From: Deltaproteobacteria bacterium
GTDB lineage: Bacteria; Myxococcota; Myxococcia; Myxococcales; Anaeromyxobacteraceae
Assembly: GCA_016214955.1 (NCBI GenBank)
Contig: JACRMN010000013.1
Span: forward strand, 176,821-240,820
Direction of reading: 5' to 3'
Length of the DNA stretch: 64,000 nt
Shown: piece by piece, positions 51,529-61,279 of the stretch
How the letters are laid out: each line of letters begins with the position of its first letter
Numbering within the stretch: the first letter of the stretch is position 1
Program-made: the position numbers and the translations under genes
The notes under the pieces: model-generated
Seen by the model: only the letters and a program-made list of their open reading frames with translations
Database searches by the model: none
What the model was told of the DNA's origin: nothing

Positions 51529-54117
51529 GTGTCACCCGAGAGGCAAGAGCCGCTCCCGCCGCCCGACGGCAAGCTCGGCCTGGGCCCGCCGCCCGGCCCA
51601 CCCCCGGCGCCGCCTCCGCGCCCGCCCCGGCGCCGCCTCCTCACCGGCAGCTTCCGGGTGGGGGCGCGCTGGGCCGGGGTGGGCGTGGTGCTGGGGCTGC
51701 TCCTCGCCGGCGGCGCGGTGTGGGGCTGGGTGGCCTTCGGCCGCAACCTGCCCTCCCTGCCCACCATCGCCGAGTACCGCCCCCCGGCCATCACCGAGGT
51801 GGTGAGCGCCGACGGCCAGATCGCCGGCGAGTTCTTCGCCGAGCGGCGCAAGGTGGTGCCCTACGACCGCATCCCGCGCCAGGTGATCCAGGCCTTCGTG
51901 GCCTCGGAGGACCAGAGCTTCTTCGAGCACAAGGGCGTCGACCCGCTGGGCACCCTGCGGGCCGCCATCAACACCTTCGTCCTGCGCAAGAAGATGCAGG
52001 GCGGCTCCACCATCACCCAGCAGACCGCCAAGTCGCTGCTGGTCTCCTCGGAGGGCTTCGCCGAGGGCACGCGCCGCAACCTGCGCCGCAAGGTGCGCGA
52101 GCTCATCCTGGCCACGCGGCTGGAGAGCGCCTTCACCAAGGAGGAGATCCTCTTCCTCTACCTGAACGGCGTCTACCTGGGCCACCACAGCTACGGCGTG
52201 CAGGCCGCCGCCGAGAACTACTTCCGCAAGAACGTGGAGGAGCTGACCCTGGCCGAGGCGGCGCTCATCGCCGGGCTGCCCCAGGCGCCGTCGCGCTACT
52301 CGCCCTTCCGCAGCCCGGAGAGCGCCAAGAACCGGCGGCGCTACGTGCTCCGGCGCATGTTCGAGGACGGCTACATCACCGCCGCAGAGCGCAAGGCCGC
52401 CGAGGAGTCCGAGGTCAAGGTGTTCCCGGTGGACGACGTCTTCCGCGAGACCGCCCCCTTCTACGTGGAGCAGGTGCGACGCCACGTGGTGGACCGCTAC
52501 GGCAACGAGCAGCTGCTGCGCGACGGGCTGCGGGTCGAGGCGGCCATGAACCTGGAGACGCAGCGCGGCGCCCAGGCCGCCATGCTCCAGGGGCTCATGG
52601 AGGTGGACCACCGCCAGGGCTACTACGGCCCGGTGCAGAAGGTGTCGGGCGCCGAGCGCGAGCAGCTGGCGGCGCGGCTGGCCCGGGCCTGGCCCAGGGG
52701 CTCGCTCCGGCCCGGCGACTACGCGGTGGGCATCGTCACCGCGGTGGACGACAGGGCCGGCCTCGCCCGCGTCGAGGTGGGCGAGGAGCGCGGGCTCCTG
52801 CCCATCTCCGGCATGCGCTGGGCCCGCCGGCCCAACCCCGAAGCCTACTACCCCGACGCCCTCATCTCCCGGGTCTCGACCGCGCTCTCCCCCGGCGACG
52901 TGGTGCTGCTGCGGCGGGTGGAACGCAAGGAGCTGGTGGACCGCGAGCTGGCCCGCGACCCCAACGCCGCCGCCGGCGTGCCCGAGGGCGGCCCCCTCTT
53001 CGCGCTGGAGCAGGAGCCCAAGCTCCAGGGAGCGCTGGTCTCGGTCGAGCCCTGGACCGGCTACGTGGCGGCGATGATCGGCGGCTACGACTTCGAGGCC
53101 AGCGAGTTCAACCGCGCCTTCCAGGCCTGCCGCCAGCCCGGCAGTGCCTTCAAGCCCATCGTCTACGCCGGCGCCATCGAGAAGCTCGGCTACACGCCGG
53201 CCACGCTGCTCACCGATGCGCCCATCGTCTACCGCGACGAGGAGTCGGGCGTTTCCTGGAAGCCGGAGAACTTCGGCCAGAGCTTCAAGGGCGACGTCAC
53301 CCTGCGCGACGCGCTCGTCCACTCCATGAACATCCCGGCGGTGAAGACCGCCGGTGCCCTGGGCGTGGACAACCTGGTGGCCTTCGCCCGGGCCATGGGG
53401 CTCTCCACGCCGGTGAAGCGCGAGCTGGGGAGCGCCATCGGCTCCTCCTGCACCACGCTCTGGGACCTGGCCCACGTCTACTCCCTCCTCGACCGCTACG
53501 GCGAGAAGGGCAAGCTCACCTTCGTGAAGCGGGTGCTGGACCGCGAGGGCACCGTGCTCGAGGACCACGCCGCGCCCGGCGATCCCTGGGTGCCGCTCTC
53601 CGGCCGGCTCCTGGCCGCCGCCGCCGCCGTCGAGGTCCCGCGGGAGCGGGTGATGGACGAGCGCAGCGCCTTCATCACCGTGCACCTGATGCAGGAGGTG
53701 GCCACGGTGGGCACCGGCGCGCAGGCGGCGCGCCTCGGCAAGCCGGCGGCCGGCAAGACCGGCACCACCAACGACTCCTTCGACACCTGGTTCATGGGCT
53801 TCACCCGCGACCTCTTCACCGGCGTCTGGCTGGGCTACGACAAGAACGAGACGCCCCTGGCGCGCTACGAGACCGGCGGCCGCGCCGCGCTGCCCATCTG
53901 GCTGCGCACCATGCAGGCGGCGCTGCGCGACAGGCCCCAGCCCGAGTTCCCGGTGCCCGACGGCATCACCTTCGTCCGCATCGACCCCCGGGACGGGAAG
54001 GTCACCGACAGCCTGGACCAGGGCGTCGTCGAGCCCTTCAAGGTGGAGAACCAGCCGGCGGCGGCCGACGCGCCCGGCAGGCCCCGCCTCGAGGTCCGGG
54101 ACCTCTTCACCGAGTGA
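51529..54117 (+). CDS. mrcA: Class A penicillin-binding protein (PBP1A type)
   Basis: The 862-residue protein has a proline-rich cytoplasmic tail, one membrane helix (about 46-67), a GT51 glycosyltransferase domain (EDQSFFEHKGVD, GGSTITQQTAKSLL, NGVYLG) and a transpeptidase domain with GSAFKP (SxxK), SMNIP (SxN) and GKTGTT (KTG). An OB-like insert lies between, with VGIVTAVDDRAGLARVEVGEERG, as in PBP1A. It polymerises and crosslinks peptidoglycan in the periplasm. GTG start at 51529. Confidence 0.95.
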   Translation: MSPERQEPLPPPDGKLGLGPPPGPPPAPPPRPPRRRLLTGSFRVGARWAGVGVVLGLLLAGGAVWGWVAFGRNLPSLPTIAEYRPPAITEVVSADGQIAGEFFAERRKVVPYDRIPRQVIQAFVASEDQSFFEHKGVDPLGTLRAAINTFVLRKKMQGGSTITQQTAKSLLVSSEGFAEGTRRNLRRKVRELILATRLESAFTKEEILFLYLNGVYLGHHSYGVQAAAENYFRKNVEELTLAEAALIAGLPQAPSRYSPFRSPESAKNRRRYVLRRMFEDGYITAAERKAAEESEVKVFPVDDVFRETAPFYVEQVRRHVVDRYGNEQLLRDGLRVEAAMNLETQRGAQAAMLQGLMEVDHRQGYYGPVQKVSGAEREQLAARLARAWPRGSLRPGDYAVGIVTAVDDRAGLARVEVGEERGLLPISGMRWARRPNPEAYYPDALISRVSTALSPGDVVLLRRVERKELVDRELARDPNAAAGVPEGGPLFALEQEPKLQGALVSVEPWTGYVAAMIGGYDFEASEFNRAFQACRQPGSAFKPIVYAGAIEKLGYTPATLLTDAPIVYRDEESGVSWKPENFGQSFKGDVTLRDALVHSMNIPAVKTAGALGVDNLVAFARAMGLSTPVKRELGSAIGSSCTTLWDLAHVYSLLDRYGEKGKLTFVKRVLDREGTVLEDHAAPGDPWVPLSGRLLAAAAAVEVPRERVMDERSAFITVHLMQEVATVGTGAQAARLGKPAAGKTGTTNDSFDTWFMGFTRDLFTGVWLGYDKNETPLARYETGGRAALPIWLRTMQAALRDRPQPEFPVPDGITFVRIDPRDGKVTDSLDQGVVEPFKVENQPAAADAPGRPRLEVRDLFTE

Positions 54118-54232
54118 GGGGGCCCGCGGCGTCCCTCCGATTCCTTGACCCCCGCCGGGGCGACCCGTAGCATCGTGGAGCCTCGGAACTGCCCGGAACC
54201 TGGGCATCTTTCCCACCGCGGCCGGGCCCTCC

Positions 54233-56311
54233 ATGTCGAGACAGCTCCAGAAGCTCGGCCTCAAGCGGTCGCTCTTCGCGGTCTTCGGGACGGCGCTCCT
54301 GATCGTGGCCGCGGTGCTGGGCCTGACGCTGGAGACGGTGCTGCACCAGGCGCTGGAGCGCCAGGTGGCCCAGCTGGAGCGGGACGACGCCCGCGCCGCA
54401 GCGGCCCACGCCAGCGCCTTCCTGGGCGCCGAGGGCACGCCCGAGGGCGCGCGGGCGCTGGCCGAGCTGCAGCGCCACGTGGAGCAGGTGCTGCACGCCG
54501 ACGCCGCCTTCATGGTCGTGCTCCGCGCCGACCAGCGGACCCTGGCGCGGGCGGTGAAGCCGGCCTGGGAGGCGCGGCTCGACGAGCTGCTGGCGGCGCG
54601 GGCCGACTGGCCGCCGGCCACCTTCTTCGAGCGCGGCGACCTCTACGTCTCCACCCAGCAGGTGCAGGTCGGCGCCGCGCCGGCGGCGCTGGTGGTGGTG
54701 GGCCGGCCGGCGGGGCAGCTGGCCGACGAGGTGGCCCGCGTCCGCACCATCCTGCTGGCGGTGCTGCTGGTGGGCTTCGCGGCGCTGCTCGGCATCCTCG
54801 GGCTCCTCATCCAGCGGCTGGTGGTGGTGCCGCTCGGCGAGATGAGCGAGCTGGCGGTGCGGGTCTCGGAGTCGGACCTCACCGGCCGCGCCACCCGCCA
54901 CTCCGACGACGAGCTGGGGCTCCTGGCCGGCTCCCTCAACCGCATCGTCGACAACCTCGGCAGCACCCTGCAGCGCATCCGCGGCGTCTCCGAGGCGCTG
55001 GCCCAGGTCATCGAGCAGGTGTCCCGCACCGGCAGCTCGGTGGCCCAGGGCGCCGGCACGGTCACCACCCGCGTCGGCGAGACCAGCGCCGCCATGAGCC
55101 AGATGCTCCAGAGCCTGCGGGGCATCGCCGGCAACGTCGAGGTGCTGGCCCAGGCGGCCGAGGAGTCGTCCGCCTCCATCCAGCGCATGGCCAGCTCCAA
55201 CGAGGACGTCACCTCGCACATCGGCGAGCTGGCCCGGAGCGTGGCCGAGACCACCACCGCCATCGAGCACATGACCGCCTCCATCAAGGAGGTGGCCTCC
55301 AACGTCGAGGATCTCTCGGCCACCGCCGAGGAGACGGCCCGCTCGATGACCCAGATGGACGTCTCCATCTCCCAGGTGGAGTCGAACGCCAACGAGACCG
55401 CCAAGCTCTCGGAGCAGGCCACCCGCGACGCCGAGCTGGGGGCCGAGGCCATCAGCCGGACGCTGACCGGCATCGACAAGATCAAGGCCTCCTCCAAGGA
55501 GGCGGCCGCCGTCATCGAGCAGCTGGGCCAGAAGATCGGCACCATCGGCAACATCCTCAACGTCATCGACGACGTGGCCGAGCAGACCAACCTGCTGGCC
55601 CTCAATGCCGCCATCCTCGCCGCCCAGTCGGGCGAGCACGGCAAGGGCTTCGCGGTGGTGGCCGACGAGATCAAGGACCTGGCCGAGCGCACCGGCGCCT
55701 CCACCAAGGAGATCTCCGGGGTCATCCGCGCGGTCCAGCAGGAGTCGCGCAACGCCATCCAGGCCATGGAGCGGGGCGTGAAGAGCGTGGAGGAGGGCGT
55801 GCGCCTCGGCCAGGAGGCCGAGACAGCGCTCAAGAAGATCCAGTCCTCCTCGCAGCTCTCGACGCAGATGGTGAGGACCATCGCCGGGGCCACGGTGGAG
55901 CAGGCCCGCGGCTCCAAGGCCGTCACCCAGGCCATCAGCCGCATCGCCGAAGCGGTGCAGCAGATCGCCCGCTCCACCGGCGAGCAGGCCCGCGGCTCGG
56001 AGCAGATCATGAAGAGCGCCGGCCGGATGCAGGCCATCACCGGGCTGGTGGAGCGCTCCAGCCAGGAGCAGGCGGCGGGATCGCGCAAGATCACCCGCTC
56101 CATCGAGTCGGTGGGCGAGATGGTGCAGCGGCTCAACCGGGCGCAGAAGGAGCAGACCCACGGCTCCGAGGGCGTGCTGGCGGCGGTGAAGCACATCCGC
56201 GAGGTGGCCGAGGCCCAGGCTGCCTCGGTGAACCAGCTGGGCGCGGCCATCGCCGAGCTGATGCTCCAGGCCGAGGTGCTGCGCGCCGAGGTGAAGCGCT
56301 TCCACGTGTAG
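54233..56311 (+). CDS. Methyl-accepting chemotaxis protein
   Basis: The 692-residue protein has a first membrane helix (about 13-34), a periplasmic sensor of about 140 residues, a second helix near residue 180-200, a HAMP domain ([24 protein letters not shown]), and a very long coiled-coil signalling domain. The hairpin tip reads [40 protein letters not shown], holding the conserved CheW/CheA contact pattern [24 protein letters not shown], here AAQSGEHG. About eight further heptads follow. No che genes are nearby, so it works with a remote array. Confidence 0.93.
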   Translation: MSRQLQKLGLKRSLFAVFGTALLIVAAVLGLTLETVLHQALERQVAQLERDDARAAAAHASAFLGAEGTPEGARALAELQRHVEQVLHADAAFMVVLRADQRTLARAVKPAWEARLDELLAARADWPPATFFERGDLYVSTQQVQVGAAPAALVVVGRPAGQLADEVARVRTILLAVLLVGFAALLGILGLLIQRLVVVPLGEMSELAVRVSESDLTGRATRHSDDELGLLAGSLNRIVDNLGSTLQRIRGVSEALAQVIEQVSRTGSSVAQGAGTVTTRVGETSAAMSQMLQSLRGIAGNVEVLAQAAEESSASIQRMASSNEDVTSHIGELARSVAETTTAIEHMTASIKEVASNVEDLSATAEETARSMTQMDVSISQVESNANETAKLSEQATRDAELGAEAISRTLTGIDKIKASSKEAAAVIEQLGQKIGTIGNILNVIDDVAEQTNLLALNAAILAAQSGEHGKGFAVVADEIKDLAERTGASTKEISGVIRAVQQESRNAIQAMERGVKSVEEGVRLGQEAETALKKIQSSSQLSTQMVRTIAGATVEQARGSKAVTQAISRIAEAVQQIARSTGEQARGSEQIMKSAGRMQAITGLVERSSQEQAAGSRKITRSIESVGEMVQRLNRAQKEQTHGSEGVLAAVKHIREVAEAQAASVNQLGAAIAELMLQAEVLRAEVKRFHV

Positions 56312-56349
56312 GGCTTCGCCGGGCGCGCCGGCTGGGCGGCTCGCGACCT

Positions 56350-56670
56350 ACAGTGAACGCAGGGCCCGGTCCTCCGCGCCCCGAGGCGGGGTAAGGGCGT
56401 TCGGTCGATGCCCGCTGCTCCCATGAGCCGATGCAACGCCGGCGCCGCGCGTTGAAGGCAGGAGCGCCGGGGAGGCGCGCGGCGCGTTGCGTTGCACGGG
56501 GTCTGCGGACGGCGCCCGGTCGCAGTACGGCGCCCGCAAAGACCCGGCCCGCCGAGGGGCGCGGAGGACCGGGCCCGGCCGGAAGACCCGGCCCGCCGAG
56601 GGGCGCAGAGGACCGAGCCCGGCCGGAAGACCCGGCCCGCCGAGGGGCGCGGAGGACCGGGTCCGGCCGG
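56350..56670 (+). repeat. Dispersed intergenic element, copy C, with three 44-bp tandem end units
   Basis: The left terminal arm (56362-56382) and an inverted copy at 56556-56576 are identical over 21 of 21 bases. A central stem pairs 56432-56451 with 56476-56496. Compared with copy A the stem tip changes on both sides (TGCAACGC with GCGTTGCA instead of AGCAATGC with GCATTGCT), keeping the pairing. Three 44-bp units starting AAGACCCGGCCCGCCGAGGG at 56539, 56583 and 56627 close the element. It lies between converging genes. Confidence 0.88.
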
Positions 56671-56685
56671 TCTCCGAAACCCCCT

Positions 56686-57090
56686 TCAGCCCCTGGCGAG
56701 CGCCAGCAGCGCCTTCCACTGCGCGGCGTCGAGCGGCACCACCGAGAGCCGCCCCTGGCTCACCAGCGGAGAGCCGGCGAAGGCCGGGTGGGCCTTCAGC
56801 GCCGCCAGCGTCACCGGCGCCGGGAGCGGCTCCACCGGCACCAGGTCGACACAGGAGAGGCTCCCGCCGCCCCCCGGGTCGGGGTAGGCGGCGCCCGCCA
56901 CCTCGGCCACGCCCACCGCCGCCTTCTCGTCGCCGGTGTGGTAGACGGCGGCCCGATCGCCGGCCTTCATGGCGCGCAGGTGCTTCTGGGCGGTGGGGTT
57001 CTTCACGCCGGTCCAGGCGGTGCGCCCCTCGCGCTGCAGGTCGGCGAAGGCGTAGCTGCCGGGCTCGGTCTTGAGGAGCCAGTAGGCCAT
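56686..57090 (-). CDS. EVE domain protein
   Basis: The 134-residue protein opens MAYWLLKTEPGSYAFADLQREG, then TAWTGVKNPTAQKHLRAMKAGD, AVYHTGDEKAAVGVAEV and YPDPGGGG, the standard EVE order (WL.KTEP..Y.....L...G...W.GV.N..A...L..M..GD....YH). EVE proteins are PUA-like and bind modified bases in DNA or RNA. The ATG at 57090 begins the conserved start. It overlaps no gene; repeat copy C ends 16 bases from its stop. Confidence 0.92.
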   Translation of the reverse strand: MAYWLLKTEPGSYAFADLQREGRTAWTGVKNPTAQKHLRAMKAGDRAAVYHTGDEKAAVGVAEVAGAAYPDPGGGGSLSCVDLVPVEPLPAPVTLAALKAHPAFAGSPLVSQGRLSVVPLDAAQWKALLALARG

Positions 57091-57171
57091 GGCCCGAGCG
57101 TAAGCCGGGCCCGGCCGCGGCGCCCGTCCCGGAAGGCGCACCGCCCCGCTGCGTGCTATAGATCGGGCGCC

Positions 57172-57591
57172 ATGTTCGGCCTCGGCTTCGGCGAGATCCT
57201 CATCATCCTGGTCCTGGCACTGCTCCTCCTGGGGCCCGCGAAGCTCCCCGAGGCCGCCAAGCAGCTCGGCAAGGGGCTGCGCGACTTCCGCAAGGCCACC
57301 GACGACCTGAAGCAGCAGTTCGAGGGAGAGCTGTACGCCGAGCCCCCGCGCCCGCAGCGGCCCAAGCTGGCCGAGCCGGCCGCTGCCGCGCCCGGCAGCC
57401 CGGAGGCAGCCCAGGTGGCCGTTCCGCCGGGCGGGGTCCCCGCCACTGGCGCAGCGCCGGCGGCCACCGCCGAGAACGTCCCCGGCCTGGAGGCGGCGCT
57501 GGCGGAGCCGGCGGCCGCCCCGGCACCCGCGCCCGCCCCGGAGTCCGCGCCCGCGGCCCAGCTCGCCGCCGGCGACGGAAAGGGCACATGA
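57172..57591 (+). CDS. Twin-arginine translocase TatA/TatB-family subunit
   Basis: The 139-residue protein starts MFGLGFGEILIILVLALLLL, a membrane helix, then GPAKLPEAAKQLGKGLRDF, the amphipathic helix of TatA/TatB (LGP.KLP..A...G......F). The Glu at position 8 of the helix fits TatB more than TatA. A long Ala/Pro tail follows, unlike the short tails of most TatA proteins. The tatC gene overlaps by four bases (ATGA). Confidence 0.9.
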   Translation: MFGLGFGEILIILVLALLLLGPAKLPEAAKQLGKGLRDFRKATDDLKQQFEGELYAEPPRPQRPKLAEPAAAAPGSPEAAQVAVPPGGVPATGAAPAATAENVPGLEAALAEPAAAPAPAPAPESAPAAQLAAGDGKGT

Positions 57592-58409
57592 CCGAGCCGG
57601 CCCAGGCGCCGCCCGACTCGGAGAACCCCGCCGAGCCGGAGGGGGAGGTCCGCGCCTCCTTCTGGGACCACCTGAAGGAGCTGCGCACCCGCCTGGCCCA
57701 CGCCCTCATCGGCGTGGCGGTGGGCACCGCCGCCACCGGCATCTACGCGGAGCAGATCTTCCGCTTCGTGATGAAGCCCGTGCTGGCCTCGCTCCCCGAG
57801 GGGCAGCGGGCCCTCAACTACACCAGCTACCTCGAGCCCTTCCTCGTCTACCTCAAGGTGGCGCTGTACGGCGGCACCTTCGTGGCCGCGCCCTGGGTGC
57901 TGTGGCAGCTCTGGCTCTTCGTCGCGCCCGGCCTCTACCGGCGCGAGAAGCGCATGGTGGTGCCCTTCCTGGCCAGCGGCACCACGCTCTTCTACGCGGG
58001 AGCCGCCTTCTGCTACTTCCTGGTGATGCCGTACGCCTTCCCGGCGCTGGCCTCCATCGCCGGGCCCGACATGCGGCCGCTGCTCACCATGCGCGAGCAG
58101 CTCACCCTGGTGCTGGCCATGCTGCTGGGCTTCGGGATCATCTTCGAGGTCCCGGTGGTGATCGCCTTCCTCTCGATCGTCGGGATCGTCGACTACAAGT
58201 TCCTGGCGAAGTACCGGCGCCACGCCGTCATCGTCAACGTGCTGGTGGCCGCCCTCGTCACCCCCACCGGCGACCCCTTCAACCTGGCCCTGATGGCGGT
58301 GCCGATGATCGTCTTCTACGAGGTGGGCATCCTCCTGGCCCGCGTCCTCGGGAAGAAGCCGGCGCCGGAGCCCGAGGCCGAGGCCCAGGCTGGCCAGGCC
58401 AAGGCCTAG
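57588..58409 (+). CDS. tatC: Twin-arginine translocase subunit TatC
   Basis: The 273-residue protein has six helices and TatC marks: FWDHLKELRTRLAHALIGV at the N-terminus, ALNYTSYLEPFLVYLKVALYGG and then PWVLWQLWLFVAPGLYRREKR. The second half has FFEVPVV-type FGIIFEVPVVIAFL and TPTGDPFNLALMAVPM, the TP..D...Q/N...P pattern. TatC recognises twin-arginine signals such as that of the DUF1501 protein at 21522. An Ala/Glu-rich tail ends it. Confidence 0.95.
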   Translation: MTEPAQAPPDSENPAEPEGEVRASFWDHLKELRTRLAHALIGVAVGTAATGIYAEQIFRFVMKPVLASLPEGQRALNYTSYLEPFLVYLKVALYGGTFVAAPWVLWQLWLFVAPGLYRREKRMVVPFLASGTTLFYAGAAFCYFLVMPYAFPALASIAGPDMRPLLTMREQLTLVLAMLLGFGIIFEVPVVIAFLSIVGIVDYKFLAKYRRHAVIVNVLVAALVTPTGDPFNLALMAVPMIVFYEVGILLARVLGKKPAPEPEAEAQAGQAKA

Positions 58410-58412
58410 CCC

Positions 58413-59051
58413 GTGTTCGGCCTGCTGGCGGCGGCGCTGGCGGCGGTGATGCTGGTGCGCTACGCGCCGCGGGCCCTGCTCTTCCTCCGCCCCGGGCTGA
58501 TCCGCGTCGAGGGCGAGGAGGGCGCGCCGCCGCCCTCGCCAGCGCGGCTGCGGGCCGGCGCCGAGTGGGAGGCGCTGGGCTTCGCGCGGCTGGGGCGCAA
58601 GCAGGAGCGCAGCCCGCTGGGCGGCAACGTCCACGAGGCCTGCAGCTACGCCAGCGGCGACGGCGTCTTCGCCGACCTGTTCGACGGGCCCGACCGCCGC
58701 GTGGCGGCCCAGCTCCTCACCCTCTTCCCCGACGGCGCCGCCGTGGTCACCGCCAGCTACCCGCGCCAGGGCACGGCCACCGGCGCGCTGCTGGTGGGCG
58801 GCCTGCCCGGCGCCGGGCCCGAGGAGCTGCTCCTCGTCCACCGCCGCGGCGTCGACCGGCTCCGCGAGGCGCACGGCGCGCCGCTCACCGGCGAGAGGCT
58901 GGAGCTGCGGCTCGCGCTGGCGCGCCGCTGGTACGGCGGGCCGGGGGCGGCCGAGGTCCGGCGCCTGGCCCTCTCGAGCTTCCTCTCCGCCACCCTGGCC
59001 CTGCTACTCTTCCTCTCCAGCCTGCGCATCATCTGGAAGGTCTGGACCTAA
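58413..59051 (+). CDS. Membrane protein of unknown function
   Basis: The 212-residue protein has a helix at each end (about 2-25 and 190-207) around a soluble domain with GNVHEACSYASGDGVFADLFDGPDRR and AAVVTASYPRQGTATGALLVG. I recognise no family. It starts with GTG 3 bases after tatC and ends 10 bases before the thiolase gene, so it shares a transcript with both. Confidence 0.7.
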   Translation: MFGLLAAALAAVMLVRYAPRALLFLRPGLIRVEGEEGAPPPSPARLRAGAEWEALGFARLGRKQERSPLGGNVHEACSYASGDGVFADLFDGPDRRVAAQLLTLFPDGAAVVTASYPRQGTATGALLVGGLPGAGPEELLLVHRRGVDRLREAHGAPLTGERLELRLALARRWYGGPGAAEVRRLALSSFLSATLALLLFLSSLRIIWKVWT

Positions 59052-59061
59052 GGAGCCGCCC

Positions 59062-60258
59062 ATGCGCCCCGCCACCGCCACCGACGTCGTCATCCTCTCC
59101 GCCCAGCGCACCGCCTTCGGCACCTTCGGCGGCGCCCTCAAGGACCAGACCGCCACCGACCTCGGCGTCCACGCCGCCCGGGCGGCGCTGGCCGCGGCCC
59201 GCATCGCGCCCGCCGATGTGGGCCACGTGGTCATGGGCAACGTCGCCCAGACGAGCCCCGACGCCATCTATCTGGCCCGCCACGTCGGGCTGCGGGCCGG
59301 GCTGCCCATCGAGACCCCGGCGCTAGCGGTGAACCGGCTCTGCGGCTCCGGCTTCGAGGCGGTGGTGCAGGCGGCGATGCTGCTGGCCACCGGCCAGGCC
59401 GAGGCGGTGCTGGCCGGCGGGACCGAGTCGATGAGCGAGGCGCCGCTGGTGATCCGCGGCACCCGCTTCGGCCACGGCTTCCTCTCGCCCCCGCCGGTGG
59501 AGGACATGCTCGGCAACTCGCTGACCGACAGCTACGCCGGCATGGCCATGGCGCTCACCGCCGAGAAGCTGGCCGAGCAGTACCGCATCACCCGGGCCGA
59601 CGTGGACGAGTACAGCGCCCTCACCCAGAGGCGCTTCGCCGCCGCCCAGGAGGCGGGGCGGCTCCAGGCCGAGATCGCGCCCATCGAGATCCCGGGCAAG
59701 AAGGGGCCGGTGAAGTTCGAGAAGGACGAGCACCCGCGGCCGGACACCACCGCCGAGTCGCTCGCCAGGCTGCGGCCCATCTTCAAGAAGGACGGGGTCA
59801 TCCACGCCGGCGCGGCCAGCGGCATCGCCGACGGCGCGGGCGCCCTGGTGCTCGCCACCCGGGCCTTCGCCGAGAAGCGCGGCCTCGCGCCCATCGCACG
59901 GTTGGTGAACTGGGGGGTGGCCGGCGTCGAGCCCTCGGTGATGGGCATCGGCCCCGTCCCCGCCTTCAAGAACGCCATGGCCCGCGCCGGCGCCCGGCTG
60001 GACGACTTCGACCTCTTCGAGGTGAACGAGGCCTTCGCGCCCCAGTACCTGGCGGTGGAGAAGGAGCTCGGCCTCCCCCGCGACCGCACCAACGTGGACG
60101 GCGGCGCCATCGCCGTGGGCCACCCGCTGGCGGCCAGCGGCGCCCGCATCACCGCCCACCTCGTCCACGAGCTGCGCCGGCGCAAGGCCCGCTACGGCCT
60201 GGGCGGCGCCTGCATCGGCGGCGGGCAGGGCATCGCCGTCATCGTCGAGGCGTTGTAG
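59062..60258 (+). CDS. Acetyl-CoA C-acetyltransferase (thiolase)
   Basis: The 398-residue protein has the thiolase nucleophile C94 in NRLCGSGFEAVVQAA, then VLAGGTESMSEAPLVIRG, VNEAFAPQYLAVEKELGL, GGAIAVGHPLAASGARI (catalytic His) and the second cysteine in GGACIGGGQGIAVI. It either condenses two acetyl-CoA or cleaves acetoacetyl/3-ketoacyl-CoA in the cytoplasm. AGGAG lies before the ATG. No other beta-oxidation gene is adjacent. Confidence 0.95.
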   Translation: MRPATATDVVILSAQRTAFGTFGGALKDQTATDLGVHAARAALAAARIAPADVGHVVMGNVAQTSPDAIYLARHVGLRAGLPIETPALAVNRLCGSGFEAVVQAAMLLATGQAEAVLAGGTESMSEAPLVIRGTRFGHGFLSPPPVEDMLGNSLTDSYAGMAMALTAEKLAEQYRITRADVDEYSALTQRRFAAAQEAGRLQAEIAPIEIPGKKGPVKFEKDEHPRPDTTAESLARLRPIFKKDGVIHAGAASGIADGAGALVLATRAFAEKRGLAPIARLVNWGVAGVEPSVMGIGPVPAFKNAMARAGARLDDFDLFEVNEAFAPQYLAVEKELGLPRDRTNVDGGAIAVGHPLAASGARITAHLVHELRRRKARYGLGGACIGGGQGIAVIVEAL

Positions 60259-60329
60259 CCGCGCCGACCCGCCCTGGGTCCCTGCGCGGGCTTGAACGGC
60301 GCAGCACCTGCCGCTACCTTCGGGAGCCC

Positions 60330-60527
60330 ATGCGCTTCACCGGCGTCAAGGTCTTCTCCACCACGCTGGCCCGCGACCGCGAGCAGCTCTCCGATCGGAT
60401 CACCGGCTGGCTGCGGGAGCGGCCCGGCATCGAGATCGTGGGGCGCGAGGTCACCCAGAGCTCCGACATGGAGTTCCACTGCCTGACCATCACGCTCTTC
60501 TACCGGGAGCCCGGGGAGAAGGCGTGA
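60330..60527 (+). CDS. Small conserved-looking cytoplasmic protein
   Basis: This 65-residue protein reads MRFTGVKVFSTTLARDREQL, then DRITGWLRERPGIEIVGREV and SSDMEFHCLTITLFYREPG. It has a ferredoxin-like strand-helix-strand pattern and no signal or membrane segment. I do not recognise a family with confidence. Its stop overlaps the GTG of the rhomboid-like gene by four bases, and GGGAG lies before its ATG. Confidence 0.7.
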   Translation: MRFTGVKVFSTTLARDREQLSDRITGWLRERPGIEIVGREVTQSSDMEFHCLTITLFYREPGEKA

Positions 60528-61246
60528 GGCCCGGCCGCACCGGAGCCGAGCTCCTGACGCTGGGCGGGCGCGTGCCGCCCGGGGTGGGTGGGCTCATCCT
60601 GGCGATCCTGGGCACGAGCCTGGTGGCCCAGTTCGCCCGGACCCTCGCCGCCTACGGCGTGCTGGCCGCCCCGGCGGTGCTGGAGGGCGAGCTCTGGCGG
60701 CTCGTCACCTGGACCTTCCTCTCCGGCAGCCCGCTGGAGCTGGTCTTCACCACCCTGATGCTCGTCTGGTTCGGCCGCGACCTGGCCTGGGCCTGGGGCA
60801 CGCGCCGGCTGCTGCTCACCTGGCTCGCCTTCGGGGCCGCGAGCGGCGCGGCGGTGGTGCTGCTGTCGCTCGCCGACCCGGGGATGGCGCAGGCCGTCTT
60901 CGCCGGCCCCTCGGCGCCCATGGCGGCGCTCATCGTCGCCTGGGGGCTGCTCTACCCCGAGCGCCACCTGAGCTTCTGGGGTGTCCTGCCGCTCACCGGC
61001 ATGCAGCTCGTCTGGATCACCATCGGCGGCACGCTCTTCTTCGGCGTCTTCTCCGGCCTCCGCTCGGTGGTCCCCGACCTGGCCGCCGAGCTGCTCATGC
61101 TGCTCTGGTTCCGCGGCCTGTCGCCGCGCGGCGCCTGGCAGTCGATCCGCATCTGGCTGGGGGAGCGGCGCATGCGCCGGCGCGCCCGGCACCTGCGGGT
61201 GGTGAAGAAGAACGGCAAGGGCGACCCGCCGCAGTGGCTCAACTGA
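60524..61246 (+). CDS. Rhomboid-like membrane protein lacking the protease residues
   Basis: The 240-residue protein has six helices and the rhomboid layout: ELWRLVTWTFLSGSPLELVF where active rhomboids have WRxxTxxFLHxxxxHxxxN, and GPSAPMAALIVAW where they have GxSG. The His pair and the Asn in the first motif are Ser, Glu/Leu and Thr here, and helix 6 (AAELLMLLWF) lacks the catalytic His. It is therefore a pseudoprotease of the TMEM115/DUF1751-like kind, probably a membrane chaperone or binding protein. GTG start overlapping the gene upstream. Confidence 0.78.
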   Translation: MRPGRTGAELLTLGGRVPPGVGGLILAILGTSLVAQFARTLAAYGVLAAPAVLEGELWRLVTWTFLSGSPLELVFTTLMLVWFGRDLAWAWGTRRLLLTWLAFGAASGAAVVLLSLADPGMAQAVFAGPSAPMAALIVAWGLLYPERHLSFWGVLPLTGMQLVWITIGGTLFFGVFSGLRSVVPDLAAELLMLLWFRGLSPRGAWQSIRIWLGERRMRRRARHLRVVKKNGKGDPPQWLN

Positions 61247-61279
61247 CCGGCTCCCGAGGGCGCACCCGCGGCGTGGCGG

